Assembly: GCF_004421185.1 (NCBI RefSeq)
Contig: NZ_LXQB01000016.1
Span: 1 to 64,000 of the forward strand
Source: Methylacidiphilum sp. Yel
GTDB lineage: Bacteria; Verrucomicrobiota; Verrucomicrobiia; Methylacidiphilales; Methylacidiphilaceae
DNA length: 64,000 nucleotides
Direction of reading: 5' to 3'
This document shows, piece by piece, positions 17,801-29,944 of this stretch. The position numbers were made by a program, and so were the translations under genes. Position 1 is the stretch's first letter, and each line of letters starts with the position of its first letter. The notes beneath the pieces were generated by a model, which worked only from the letters and a program-made list of their open reading frames with translations, ran no database searches and was not told the origin of the DNA.

Positions 17801-19992
17801 ACGTGGTGAACCTGCGGAACGTCCCTCCGACACCCGCCAACTACGCCCAGCGGAGCGGGCGCGCGGGCCGGAGCGGCCAGCCGGCCCTCGTGTTCACGTA
17901 CTGTGCCGCCAAAAGCTCCCACGATCAGTACTTCTTCCGCCGTCCCGAGGAGATGGTGTCGGGCCAGGTCCAGCCGCCCCAGCTCGACCTCACCAACGAA
18001 GATCTTCTCCGAGCCCACGTCCACGCCGTCTGGCTTGCCGAGACCGGGGTGGACCTGCGTTCGTCCCTCGCCGATGTCCTCGACACCGAGGGCGAAAATC
18101 CCACGCTGCAGATCCGCCCCTCCCTGCGTGACGCGCTTGCCAGACCCGAGGCGCGTGAGCGCGCCCACGAGCGGTGCCGCCGCATCCTCCGTAGCATCCG
18201 CGGACTCGAGGAAGCCGACTGGTACCACCCGGACTGGCTTGACCGGGTCCTCGACGGGGCCCTCGGGGCCTTTGACCAGTCCTGTAACCGATGGCGTACC
18301 CTGTATCGAGCGGCCCTCAAGACCCGCGAGGAGCAGAATCGGGTCATCGGAGATGCCTCCCGGAGTCCCAAGGACCGCGACCGCGCCAAGCGCCTGCGGG
18401 CCGAGGCCGAGTCGCAGCTTGAGCTCCTCCGGGCCGACGTCGAGGGCGCCCGGCCCTACCAGTCGGACTTCTACAGCTACCGGTACTTCGCGAGCGAGGG
18501 GTTCCTGCCTGGCTACAACTTCCCGCGCCTGCCGCTCTCGGCCTTCATCCCGGGTCGCCGGGGCACCAGGGGTCGCGACGAGTTTCTCTCGCGCCCCCGC
18601 TTCCTGGCGATCTCCGAGTTCGGGCCTCGCGGGATCGTCTACCACGAGGGATCGCGGTACGTGATCCACCGCGTGCTGCTGCCGCCCGAGCGGACGGGCG
18701 AAGGGCGGCTCGTGACCCACACCGCAAAGCAGTGCGGGGCATGCGGCTACCTCCACCCTATCCTCGAGTCCCCCGGGCCCGACCTCTGCGAGCGCTGCGG
18801 CGCGGTGCTCCCCGCTCCCGTCGAGCGCCTCTTCCGCCTCCAGAACGTCTCCACCAGGCGGCGAGACCGCATCAGCTCCGACGAGGAAGAGCGGCTGCGC
18901 ATCGGCTACGAGATCCGCACGGGGGTGCGCTTTGCCGAGGAGAACGGCAGGCCACGCGCCAGGTCTGCCCGCGTCGTTCTCGACGGCGAGCCCCTGGCTA
19001 CTCTGACCTACAGCGGTGCGGCCACCCTGTGGCGGATCAATCTGGGCTGGGCCCGGCGGAGCAACCCTGACCGCCTGGGCTTCCTCCTCGACACGGAGCG
19101 GGGGATCTGGCAGCAGCACGAGGCCAAGGAGCCGACCGAGGACGAGGATGCCGCCACAGCGACAGAGCGGGTCGTCCCCTTCGTGGAGGACCGCCGCAAC
19201 GCGCTGCTCTTCGAACCTGCCAGCGAGCTCTCGGAGGAAACCATGGCCTCTCTGGGTGCTGCCCTCATGAAGGCCATCCAGGTCGAATTCCAACTGGAGG
19301 AGCAGGAGCTGGCCGTCGAGCCCCTGCCCACCCCTGAGCGCCGCCGGCTGCTGCTCTTCTACGAGGCCGCCGAGGGCGGGGCCGGGGTACTCCGGAGGCT
19401 CGTCACAGAACCCGAGGCCCTGCCCCGGGTCGCTCGGGCCGCGCTCGCGCTCTGCCACTTCGACCCCGAGACCGGCGAGGACCGCCGCCGCGCCCCGCGG
19501 GCCCGCGAGGACTGTGAGGCCGCCTGCTACGACTGCCTGATGAGCTACACCAACCAGCCGGACCACCGGCTTTTGGACCGTCGCCTCGTACGGGATGTCC
19601 TCATGAAGATCGCCCGGGCTCGCTGTGAGCCGTCGCCCGGCCCTGGCCCCCGCGCCGACCACCTGGAGGCGCTGCTTCGTTCCTGTCAGACGGAGCTCGA
19701 GCGGCGGTGGCTCCGGTTCCTCGACGCTAGGGGCCTTTTGCTCCCTTCGCGGGCCCAGGTGCTCATCCAAGACGCCCGCGCGCGCCCGGATTTCGTCTAC
19801 GACGCCGACCGGGTAGCGGTCTTTGTCGACGGACCCGTCCACGATTACCCGGACGTGGCTATCCGCGACGCGCGGGCCGCCGAGCGCCTGGAGGACCTCG
19901 GCTACACCGTGATCCGCTTTGGTCCCAACGAGGCCGCCTGGGAGGAGGTGATCGACCAATGGCCCAGCCTTTTCGGGAAGCCTTCCCGGTAG
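14839..19992 (+). CDS. DEAD/DEAH helicase with DUF1998 and C-terminal nuclease-like domain (DrmA/DrmB- or DruE-like)
   Basis: About 1717 residues from the ATG at 14839 (MDVFRLRDRLVKEYSDFVRS); the open frame extends back to 14599 through the hydrogenase-gene stub. Helicase motifs: GTGSGKSLAYLVP (near 15180), VYPMNALANSQ, LDELHTYRGRQGSD, GTSATLAG, then the second RecA domain with CSPTMELGIDIADLNVVNLR and QRSGRAGRSGQ. A zinc-binding CGACGY...CERCG and a DUF1998 region (YEAAEGGAGVLRRLV, then CEAACYDCLMSY) follow. The last ~100 residues (RPDFVYDADRVAVFVDGPVH, YTVIRFG) look like a Vsr/DUF559-type endonuclease fold. DUF1998 helicases are core to DISARM (DrmA/DrmB) and Druantia (DruE). The gene overlaps the SNF2 gene by 34 bases. 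Third codon positions are almost all G or C, unlike the flanking genes. Confidence 0.88.
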   Translation: MDVFRLRDRLVKEYSDFVRSFLTVRDERICQLVEDELEQGLLWPEALVQLNPGFEMAETIDELVDQGMLHETCRQIFRIKSEADPYGRPLRLYRHQADAIRVARTGASYVLTSGTGSGKSLAYLVPIVDAVLREGPGKGIRAIVVYPMNALANSQASELRKFLELGFPNGRGPVRFRRYTGQETDAERQEIVKNPPDILLTNYVMLELILTRPIERGLVEAARGLRFLVLDELHTYRGRQGSDVAMLVRRVREACQARELQCVGTSATLAGVEDLSKQRARIAEVATLLFGTEVRRGAVIVETLRRVTDAWDASDPAFRQELRRRVEDGAVPESVDAFRRDPLARWIESALGIEEVGHERRRARPRPIRGEDGLARKLATPTALSEDRCAEAIQRTLLAGCTLRDPETDAPLFAFRVHQFFTRGDTVYASLEPPEARYLTLREQQYVPGDRTRWLIPLVFCRECGQEYYAVREIRDDGGRTVFEPREPWEREEGSAYLYLAPDDPWPEEPEAVLERIPGDWFDASGQLRNSRRDWLPRPVRIGTDGRETPDGSTFLLIRAPLPFCMRCGVSYEGRERRDYARLATVGEGGRATSTTILVAEAIRRLAEDEELPATARNILSFTDNRQDASLQAGHFNDFVEVGLLRAALYRATQQAAAPGIRHDELTQRVFEALALPIEGYARDPSVRFAFREETDRALRDVLGYRLYRDLERGWRLTAPNLEQCDLLRIEYLSLDEVCAAEDIWRGLHPVLTGARPEERQEAARTLLDLLRRELAIKVDYLDPVYQDGLRQRSSQYLAPPWAFDEDERLVSAAVAYPRPRRKEDYGGHLFVSPRSLFGQYLRRPSTFPGNRTQLRLEDTERIIRDLFAALREGGLVAAVDQPLRDVPGYQLLAACMIWKAGDGSRPYQDPLRRVTVRAATGRQANPYFVDLYTGVAGTMVGVEAREHTAQVQAEVREQREKDFREGRLPILFCSPTMELGIDIADLNVVNLRNVPPTPANYAQRSGRAGRSGQPALVFTYCAAKSSHDQYFFRRPEEMVSGQVQPPQLDLTNEDLLRAHVHAVWLAETGVDLRSSLADVLDTEGENPTLQIRPSLRDALARPEARERAHERCRRILRSIRGLEEADWYHPDWLDRVLDGALGAFDQSCNRWRTLYRAALKTREEQNRVIGDASRSPKDRDRAKRLRAEAESQLELLRADVEGARPYQSDFYSYRYFASEGFLPGYNFPRLPLSAFIPGRRGTRGRDEFLSRPRFLAISEFGPRGIVYHEGSRYVIHRVLLPPERTGEGRLVTHTAKQCGACGYLHPILESPGPDLCERCGAVLPAPVERLFRLQNVSTRRRDRISSDEEERLRIGYEIRTGVRFAEENGRPRARSARVVLDGEPLATLTYSGAATLWRINLGWARRSNPDRLGFLLDTERGIWQQHEAKEPTEDEDAATATERVVPFVEDRRNALLFEPASELSEETMASLGAALMKAIQVEFQLEEQELAVEPLPTPERRRLLLFYEAAEGGAGVLRRLVTEPEALPRVARAALALCHFDPETGEDRRRAPRAREDCEAACYDCLMSYTNQPDHRLLDRRLVRDVLMKIARARCEPSPGPGPRADHLEALLRSCQTELERRWLRFLDARGLLLPSRAQVLIQDARARPDFVYDADRVAVFVDGPVHDYPDVAIRDARAAERLEDLGYTVIRFGPNEAAWEEVIDQWPSLFGKPSR

Positions 19993-22802
19993 GCTCACTG
20001 GTGCGGGCGCGGGGCCGGGATTGGGTCGTGCTCCCCCGGTCCGACCCCGAGGTCCTCGTCGTCCGGCCCCTAGGCGGCACCGAGGACGAGGTCACCGGGA
20101 TCTACCTTCTGTTGGAGCATGTCGAGCCGGCCACCTTCCTCCCGCCTGACCCCTCGGACCTCGGAGACTTCCTCTCCGCGCGCCTGCTGCACGACGCGCT
20201 CCGCTTGGGCTTCCGCGAGACCACCACGCCACTGCGCTGTCTCGCCCGTATTGCCGTAGAACCTCGGCCTTACCAGCTTGTCCCGCTTCTCATGGCCCTT
20301 AAACTCGACCCCGTCCGTCTGCTTATCGCCGACGACGTCGGAGTGGGAAAGACCGTCGAGGCGGCCCTCGTGGCGCGAGAGCTTCTGGACCGCGGGGAGG
20401 TGCAGCGGCTTGCCGTCCTCTGCCCCCCGCACCTGGCCGAGCAGTGGCGGCGGGAGCTTAAGGAGAAGTTCCACATCGCGGCCGAGGCGGTCCTGGCCGG
20501 CACTACGACGGGCCTGGAGCGAAGTCTTGGGCTCGGCGAGAGCCTGTTCGAGCACTATCCCTTCGTCGTGGTCTCCACGGACTTCATCAAGTCCGAGCGG
20601 CGCTGGCAGGAGTTCGTTCGGACCTGCCCCGATCTGGTCATCGTTGACGAGGCCCACGAGTGCGCCGACCAGTCGGGAGGACGCGGCGCCCACCTGCGGT
20701 ACCGCCTCGTCGCGAAGATCGCCGAGGACCCCCGCCGCCACCTGATCCTCGTGACGGCCACGCCCCACTCGGGGAAGCAAGACGCTTTCCGGAACCTCCT
20801 CAGCTTCCTCGACCGCTCGCTGGCCACCATCCCGGAGGACCTCTCCCCCGAGGCCCGGCGGGCAGAGCGGCAGCGCCTGGCCCGCCACTTCGTCCAGCGC
20901 AGGCGCGCCGACGTCGAGCACTACCTCACCACCGAAACTCCGTTTCCGAATCGGGAGGCTAGGGAGGAGACCTATACCCTCTCGGCCGAGTACAAGGACT
21001 TCTTCCAGCGGGTGCTGCGCTGGTGCCGCGAGAGGGTCCGCGACCCCTCAGGCGGTGCCCACCGTCAGCGGGTGCGCTGGTGGGCGGCCCTCGGCTTGCT
21101 CCGGGCGGTGGGGTCGAGCCCGGCGGCGGCCGCTGGCACCCTGCGCGAGCGGGCCCAGGGGTCACACACCTCTACCCCCGAGGAGGCCGACGAACTTGGC
21201 CGCCGCACGGTCATGGATCTCACCGATGAAACCGCCGAGGCGACGGACGTCACCCCGGGAGCCGACGCAGAGGACGAGGCCCCGACGTCACCGGAGAGGC
21301 GCCGCTTGCTGGAGCTGGCCCGCGCCGCGGACGCCCTGCGAAGGCAGGCCGACCGAAAGCTCGCTAAGGGCATTGAGCTCGTCCGCGGCCTCCGCGAGGA
21401 CGGCTTCTACCCCGTCGTCTTCTGCAAGTTCATCGAGACGGCCGAGTACGTAGCAGCGGCCCTGCGCGAGGCGCTCCCCGGGGTGGAGGTGGAGGCCGTG
21501 ACGGGCCGGCTCCCTCACACCGACCGCGAGCAGCGTGTGACCGAGCTCGCTACGCATCCCCGGCGGGTGCTCGTCGCCACCGACTGCCTGTCGGAGGGGA
21601 TTAACCTCCAGGACCACTTCGACGCTGTCCTCCACTACGACCTCGCCTGGAACCCCACTCGTCACGAGCAGCGGGAAGGCCGCGTGGACCGATTCGGCCA
21701 GCGGCGCCGGCTAGTCCGCACGGTGATGGTCTATGGGGCGGACAACCCCGTCGACGGGATCGTTCTTGACGTGCTCCTGCGCAAGCACCGGGAGATCCGC
21801 AGGAGCCTCGGCGTGAGCGTGCCCGTCCCGGAGAGCGAAAGCGTCCTGGAGGCTATTCTCGAAGGTCTACTCCTCCGAGGCAGGCCGGACGATGTCATCG
21901 AGGCCAAGCTGCAGCTTTTCGAGACGGAGGTCATCGCGCCCAAGCGGACCGAGTTCCACCGACGCTGGGATCGGGCCGCCGAGCGGGAGCGGCGCTCCCG
22001 CTCGATCTTCGCCCAGGAGGGGATCAAGGCCGACGAGGTGGCCGCCGAGCTCCAGGCTCACCGCCGCACCCTGGGCGGACCCGAGGACGTGGCCCGCTTC
22101 ACCCAGGACGCCCTCCACGCCCTCGGGGCTGCCGTCGCCATCCGCGACGGGGCGCTTGAAGCCGAGCTGCGCGAGACTCCCCAGGCGCTGCGCGACGTGC
22201 TCGGGCTCGACCGCGACACCATCCGAGGCCGCTTCGACCTCCGCGTGGGGGATGGCGAGTTCCACCTCTCCCGCACCCACCCGGTGGTTGAGGGCCTCAC
22301 ATCGTTCGTTCTCGACACCGCCCTCGACCCGCATGCACCCGAGGAAGTCCGGGTCGCCCGGCGGGCGGGCGTGGTGCGCACCCGGGGAGTGGAGCGGCGC
22401 ACCACCCTGCTGCTCGTGCGGCTGCGCTTCGACCTCATGACCCGCAGGCCCGACGGCACAGAGCATCGCCAGCTCGCTGAGGAGGCCTCGCTCGTGGCCT
22501 TCGAAGGTCCCTCCGACGATCCCAGCTGGCTCTCCGACGAGGACGCCGAGCGGGTGCTGGCCATCACGCCCGACGCAAACATTACCCCCGAGCAGGCCCG
22601 CTACCACTTGAGCCGCGTGCTCGAGGGGATGTCCGCACTCCAGCCTGCCCTGGACAAACGCGCCCGCCGCCGGGCCGAGGCTATCCGCGAGGTCCACCAG
22701 CGCCTCGCCGCCGGCGCGCGCCTGCGCGGACTACGCATCACGGTCGAGCCGAAACTCCCGCCAGACGTCCTCGGCGTCTACGTCTACCTGCCGGTAAGCT
22801 AG
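19959..22802 (+). CDS. SNF2-family helicase (DrmD-like)
   Basis: The 947-residue protein has an SNF2/SWI2 ATPase core: LLIADDVGVGKTVEAALVA (Walker A, near residue 122), LVIVDEAHECAD (DEAH box, near 226), LVTATPHSGK, and the second RecA lobe with VLVATDCLSEGINLQDHF and NPTRHEQREGRVDRFGQRR near 570. An acidic insert (about residues 405-440) precedes the second lobe, and a long helical C-terminal part follows. DrmD of class 1 DISARM is an SNF2 helicase paired with an adenine methyltransferase, as here. It overlaps the upstream helicase by 34 bases, and the methyltransferase ATG follows its stop by two bases, so the three are translated as one operon. Confidence 0.88.
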   Translation: MAQPFREAFPVGSLVRARGRDWVVLPRSDPEVLVVRPLGGTEDEVTGIYLLLEHVEPATFLPPDPSDLGDFLSARLLHDALRLGFRETTTPLRCLARIAVEPRPYQLVPLLMALKLDPVRLLIADDVGVGKTVEAALVARELLDRGEVQRLAVLCPPHLAEQWRRELKEKFHIAAEAVLAGTTTGLERSLGLGESLFEHYPFVVVSTDFIKSERRWQEFVRTCPDLVIVDEAHECADQSGGRGAHLRYRLVAKIAEDPRRHLILVTATPHSGKQDAFRNLLSFLDRSLATIPEDLSPEARRAERQRLARHFVQRRRADVEHYLTTETPFPNREAREETYTLSAEYKDFFQRVLRWCRERVRDPSGGAHRQRVRWWAALGLLRAVGSSPAAAAGTLRERAQGSHTSTPEEADELGRRTVMDLTDETAEATDVTPGADAEDEAPTSPERRRLLELARAADALRRQADRKLAKGIELVRGLREDGFYPVVFCKFIETAEYVAAALREALPGVEVEAVTGRLPHTDREQRVTELATHPRRVLVATDCLSEGINLQDHFDAVLHYDLAWNPTRHEQREGRVDRFGQRRRLVRTVMVYGADNPVDGIVLDVLLRKHREIRRSLGVSVPVPESESVLEAILEGLLLRGRPDDVIEAKLQLFETEVIAPKRTEFHRRWDRAAERERRSRSIFAQEGIKADEVAAELQAHRRTLGGPEDVARFTQDALHALGAAVAIRDGALEAELRETPQALRDVLGLDRDTIRGRFDLRVGDGEFHLSRTHPVVEGLTSFVLDTALDPHAPEEVRVARRAGVVRTRGVERRTTLLLVRLRFDLMTRRPDGTEHRQLAEEASLVAFEGPSDDPSWLSDEDAERVLAITPDANITPEQARYHLSRVLEGMSALQPALDKRARRRAEAIREVHQRLAAGARLRGLRITVEPKLPPDVLGVYVYLPVS

Positions 22803-22804
22803 CC

Positions 22805-26905
<4,101 letters not shown>

Positions 26906-26906
26906 G

Positions 26907-27224
26907 ATGGGAGAAAGACGTGGAGAACCCGAGGGCAGCAGCCGTTTCCGTGACACAAACGATGAGTTACAGCGCTCGATCGCGGAACGGATTCCGCAAT
27001 CCCGGAGTCTTGACTACAAGGAGCAGCTGGAGCTCGATACCGATAGCCAGAAGCGCGAGCTCCTCACAGACCTCACCGGAACGGAGAACGGTGGTGGGGG
27101 TAAGATCATACATCGTATGCGGGAGGCTGCTGATCGATCTGGCCGTCCTGTCGAACTCATGCCCCTCACGGATCCAGCTCCGCCCGGCCGCCGCTCATCA
27201 TGGAACTGCAACGGATCAAAGTGA
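26907..27224 (+). pseudogene. AlbA_2/Schlafen-like DNA-binding domain, truncated
   Basis: The frame reads RIPQSRSLDYKEQLELDTDS, QKRELLTDLTGTENGGGGKI, IHRMREAADRSGRPVELMP, which fits the N-terminal part of AlbA_2 proteins (E..LEYK then a GN-GG-G core). The expected ~100 residues of the domain end without the rest, and the frame closes at 27224 in sequence with no similarity. It begins 2 bases after the methyltransferase stop, so it was probably a fourth gene of the defence operon before being truncated. Confidence 0.6.
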
Positions 27225-27230
27225 ACACCC

Positions 27231-27533
27231 ATGAAACGGCGGAAACCTGTCTTCCGCAGCATAATAGACGAAATCATGACGAACCCGCCTTTAATTAAGG
27301 CGACGCGGGATTTGGCTCTGTTTCTCGGTACAAGACTCCAGAATCCTGTCTTGTCTCTAGAGATTAGCCGGCATCCCGACGATGACGGCACATACGTGGT
27401 TTTATATGCACGGTTTAACAATTATGACGACACGGTAATGAAAAGGCTGCGTGCCGTTCGAGAAGAGTTTCTGTCAGGCTTGGGGAATCAGAGCGAATGG
27501 CCCTTGCTGACGACGGACTTCCGCAGCCCCTAG
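27231..27533 (+). CDS. Small hypothetical protein
   Basis: The 100-residue frame (MKRRKPVFRSIIDEIMTNPP; later SLEISRHPDDDGTYVVLYAR and FNNYDDTVMKRLRAVREEFL) has a balanced, protein-like composition with an apparent alpha-beta-alpha pattern. It could be a small intact gene. The family was not recognised and no ribosome-binding site is evident. It sits between two decayed genes, so it may be a fragment. Confidence 0.4.
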   Translation: MKRRKPVFRSIIDEIMTNPPLIKATRDLALFLGTRLQNPVLSLEISRHPDDDGTYVVLYARFNNYDDTVMKRLRAVREEFLSGLGNQSEWPLLTTDFRSP

Positions 27534-27689
27534 GAAGGGGTGCTTATCTTACGGTGGTGGGTCGAATTGGGTTTCCGTGGCCGACGTTTCCCTCGCAGGA
27601 GGGTTGCCGCTTCGACGTCCGCCGGCGGATCCGGCTCAACCTCAAGGACGTCGGAGGTCCTCTTCTGCACCGTTACGTCCTTGCGTAGG

Positions 27690-28126
27690 CACCACCAAAA
27701 GCCACATCAGCCACGTGGTGCTCGACGCACCCGGATAGGAACATAGCGTAGCCTACCAGCTTGAGCAGATGCCGGAGGTCATTGCCTATGCCCGAAACCA
27801 TCACCTGGACTTTACGATCCCCTACGAATGGCAGGGTTTCCAACATGAATACCGGCCCCGATTATCTAATCCGGTGGCGGAGCGCAGACGGGTTGGACAT
27901 AAAGGTCGTCCTAGAGGTCAAGGGCTTGGAGATGGAGCAGGACCGCCAGAAAGAAGTTGCAGCCGGGCGCTGGGTGCGGGCGGTAAACCGCCACGGTGAG
28001 TTCGGCTGGTGGGTTTACGTTGTGTGCAAGGACGCGCTTCAGGTGCAAAGCGCCACCACTAAAGTGATGCCTCCTGAGCTTGATCCCTCGCAAAAGCATG
28101 CAACCGTCTCAAAGTACCTTCCATAA
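27690..28126 (+). pseudogene. Type III restriction enzyme Res subunit, C-terminal remnant
   Basis: One frame reads KSHISHVVLDAPG, a stop, YQLEQMPEVIAYARNHHLD, FTIPYEWQGFQHEYRP. A second, entered by a one-base slip in a C run near 27857, continues DYLIRWRSADGLDIKVVLEV, KGLEMEQDRQKEVAAGRW, VRAVNRHGEFGWWVYVVCKD. This is the endonuclease end of type III Res proteins, where D...EVKG forms the PD-(D/E)XK site. The helicase part is absent. It is a remnant of another restriction system next to the GC-rich island. Confidence 0.75.
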
Positions 28127-28300
28127 AACACCGCCGCCGCGTTTGCGTCCATCTAGAACACTTGCTGCCGGCTTTTACTTCTAGCAATAACAAGCTTTGA
28201 CATACCCTTTCTTCTGCGCACATTCATTTAGAGCGCTGTTACCCATCCACATACTGGCGAGAATAAAGCACTGTACGGGTTTTTTAGACAATAGCTTCGC
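28127..28300. other. Short intergenic stretch
   Basis: About 170 bases between the Res remnant and the convergent TOPRIM gene. No gene, hairpin-plus-T-run terminator or repeat was recognised. Confidence 0.2.
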
Positions 28301-28657
28301 CTATAAAAGTGTGTCTTTAAACGTCTTAAAGGACTGGCAGCGGTTTAAAACCTTTTCAACATCGAGTCCTTCTGCTAGCATCTCAGCTATCTTTGGTATG
28401 TAATTAATGCCTTTGCTGCGCAAGCGCCTTTTAAGCTCCTCCTTAGGGTTCAAAACGTCCTCTGGGTTTTCGTAGTCCGATCGGCAAACCTTTGGATGTG
28501 CAAGCAGCCACGCTTCGATGGCACGGACTGGGATCACCACACGAACTGAAGGAAGGGAACCCATGCGATTTTGAACCGTATTTCTTAGGTCGGAAGGAAG
28601 AGCGCGCACGATTGCCTCGTCATAATCGCCCTCAACAACGATTCCGATACCAGACAT
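28301..28657 (-). CDS. Small TOPRIM-like protein (DUF4276-like), partner of AAA ATPase
   Basis: The 118-residue protein begins SGIGIVVEGDYDEAIVRALP, a TOPRIM-type start with the acidic VEGDYDE. VVIPVRAIEAWLLAHPKV and NPKEELKRRLRSKGINYIPK follow, resembling the C-terminal part of DUF4276/RloB-like proteins. At about half the usual length it may be a short form or a deletion that lost the DxD strand. It lies 36 bases downstream of the AAA-ATPase gene on the same strand, the usual order for ATPase/TOPRIM defence pairs (AbiL, PARIS and OLD-like systems). Confidence 0.6.
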   Translation of the reverse strand: MSGIGIVVEGDYDEAIVRALPSDLRNTVQNRMGSLPSVRVVIPVRAIEAWLLAHPKVCRSDYENPEDVLNPKEELKRRLRSKGINYIPKIAEMLAEGLDVEKVLNRCQSFKTFKDTLL

Positions 28658-28693
28658 TGGCTCGATGGTTTGCCCCAGGGCTAGCCGAGCTCC

Positions 28694-29884
28694 TCATCTT
28701 GCGGGCAAACTATCCTCGTCAAGAGCTCCTGAGTAAACAAGGTCGCTAACCGAAAGCTCACGCCGAGAAAGAAGCTCCCTGGCTTTATCTTTGGAATCCG
28801 CTGGCTCTAGCTGCGTAGCTCCGTTCATTTTTCGTACGAGGAAGACGTCTTCGAGCTCCAGAAAATTCAATAGCTCTGTGGAATGGGTTGTCGCGAACAA
28901 CTGAGGGGAGCGCGGCTCCTTAGCTCTCTGTTCTTGGGTTAGGAGCTCCACCAGGACTTCCAAAAGGGCCGGGTGGAGATGATTTTCAGGTTCCTCGATA
29001 AGGAAGACCGCATCCTGGGGATTCATCAAAGGACCAAAGAGAAGCGAAAGAAAAGCCAACAAGCAAAGGACGCCGTTAGCCACGTGCTCCATGGGAATAG
29101 GCCTGCTATAGTCGCGCTCGAAGAGGGACAGCGCCGAAAACCCCACCTGGTGCCTTGGGGGAAAAAGGATTCGGTCCACAGGCAGAAGGTCTTGGATGAC
29201 CTTTAAGATTCTTTCGTAGCTTTGCGGATATCGGTTCTGCAGGTTGAAAAGCCATTGCGTGAGGTTCTCTCCCCTTGGGCTGAGCCAGGGGCTTGGAGCA
29301 AGGGGGGTTGGATTCCGCATAAGCTGGGGGTCTAGGTGGTATAAGTACATTCCTTGTGTTAGGAGGCGTTTAAATGTCAGCCCTTCCCAGTTTGGCACCT
29401 CATATTCGAGCAGGGATTTTCCCTTGTGATCTTTTGGGATTGCAAAGGCCTGACTCCCATCCACCCGATAGGCGGATCCGCCTTCTTCTGACCGGCAAGC
29501 AAGTATTAGTTCCTTGTTCTCCTGAAGAAGGAGAAGGCGTTCCTCAAGAATCGTTGCGTCCCATTCCTGCAATCGGAACCGGAGGGTATATCTGTAGCAT
29601 ATTTCCCCCTTATCCGATTGTTCAAGCGGTTCCGCCAGTCTCCAATCAAGCTCAAAGCAAGCCTCCCGGGAAAAGCTCTCCCCTTTTCAGAAGCATTCTT
29701 CTCCTCCAAACTGCAAAAGCGACTGAGAAAGACCTCGGCTTGCCATGGAAGAAAGAAAGAGGATGGCTTTAAGGAGGTTGCTTTTGCCCGACATGTTGGG
29801 ACCTACCAACACTGTCCGAATGCGAGGGGAAACGCAGAGATCTTTAAAGCTTAGAAAATTGCAGATTCGAAGGTGCGTAATCAT
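28694..29884 (-). pseudogene. AAA/OLD-type ATPase interrupted by one in-frame TGA
   Basis: From the ATG at 29884 the frame reads MITHLRICNFLSFKDL, then LVGPNMSGKSNLLKAIL (Walker A). At 29687-29689 it meets a TGA and continues unshifted through REACFELDWRLAEPLEQ and CYRYTLRFRLQEWD to the C-terminal part, with AVFLIEEPENHLHPALLEVL (Walker B/signature) and LFATTHSTELLNFL. The total of about 396 codons suits an AAA_21/OLD-like ATPase. Only one codon disrupts it, so it is either a recent pseudogene, a sequence error or a readthrough gene. Its partner is the TOPRIM-like gene downstream. Confidence 0.8.
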
Positions 29885-29944
29885 GCGCAAGTCAAAGGTA
29901 AAAACAGAAGGAGGGTTTTGCAAGGAAAAGGGCCCCTGGGCCAA

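Noticed and set aside
14599-19992. Treating the whole 1797-codon frame as one native helicase
   Set aside because: The first ~55 codons are AT-rich and match a hydrogenase-cluster protein. The helicase family-like start MDVFRLRD lies at 14839.
17149-19998. 949-codon open frame on the minus strand opposite the DUF1998 helicase
   Set aside because: It mirrors the plus-strand gene in very GC-rich DNA, where stops are rare in the antisense. It has no domain, and the opposite frame holds all helicase motifs.
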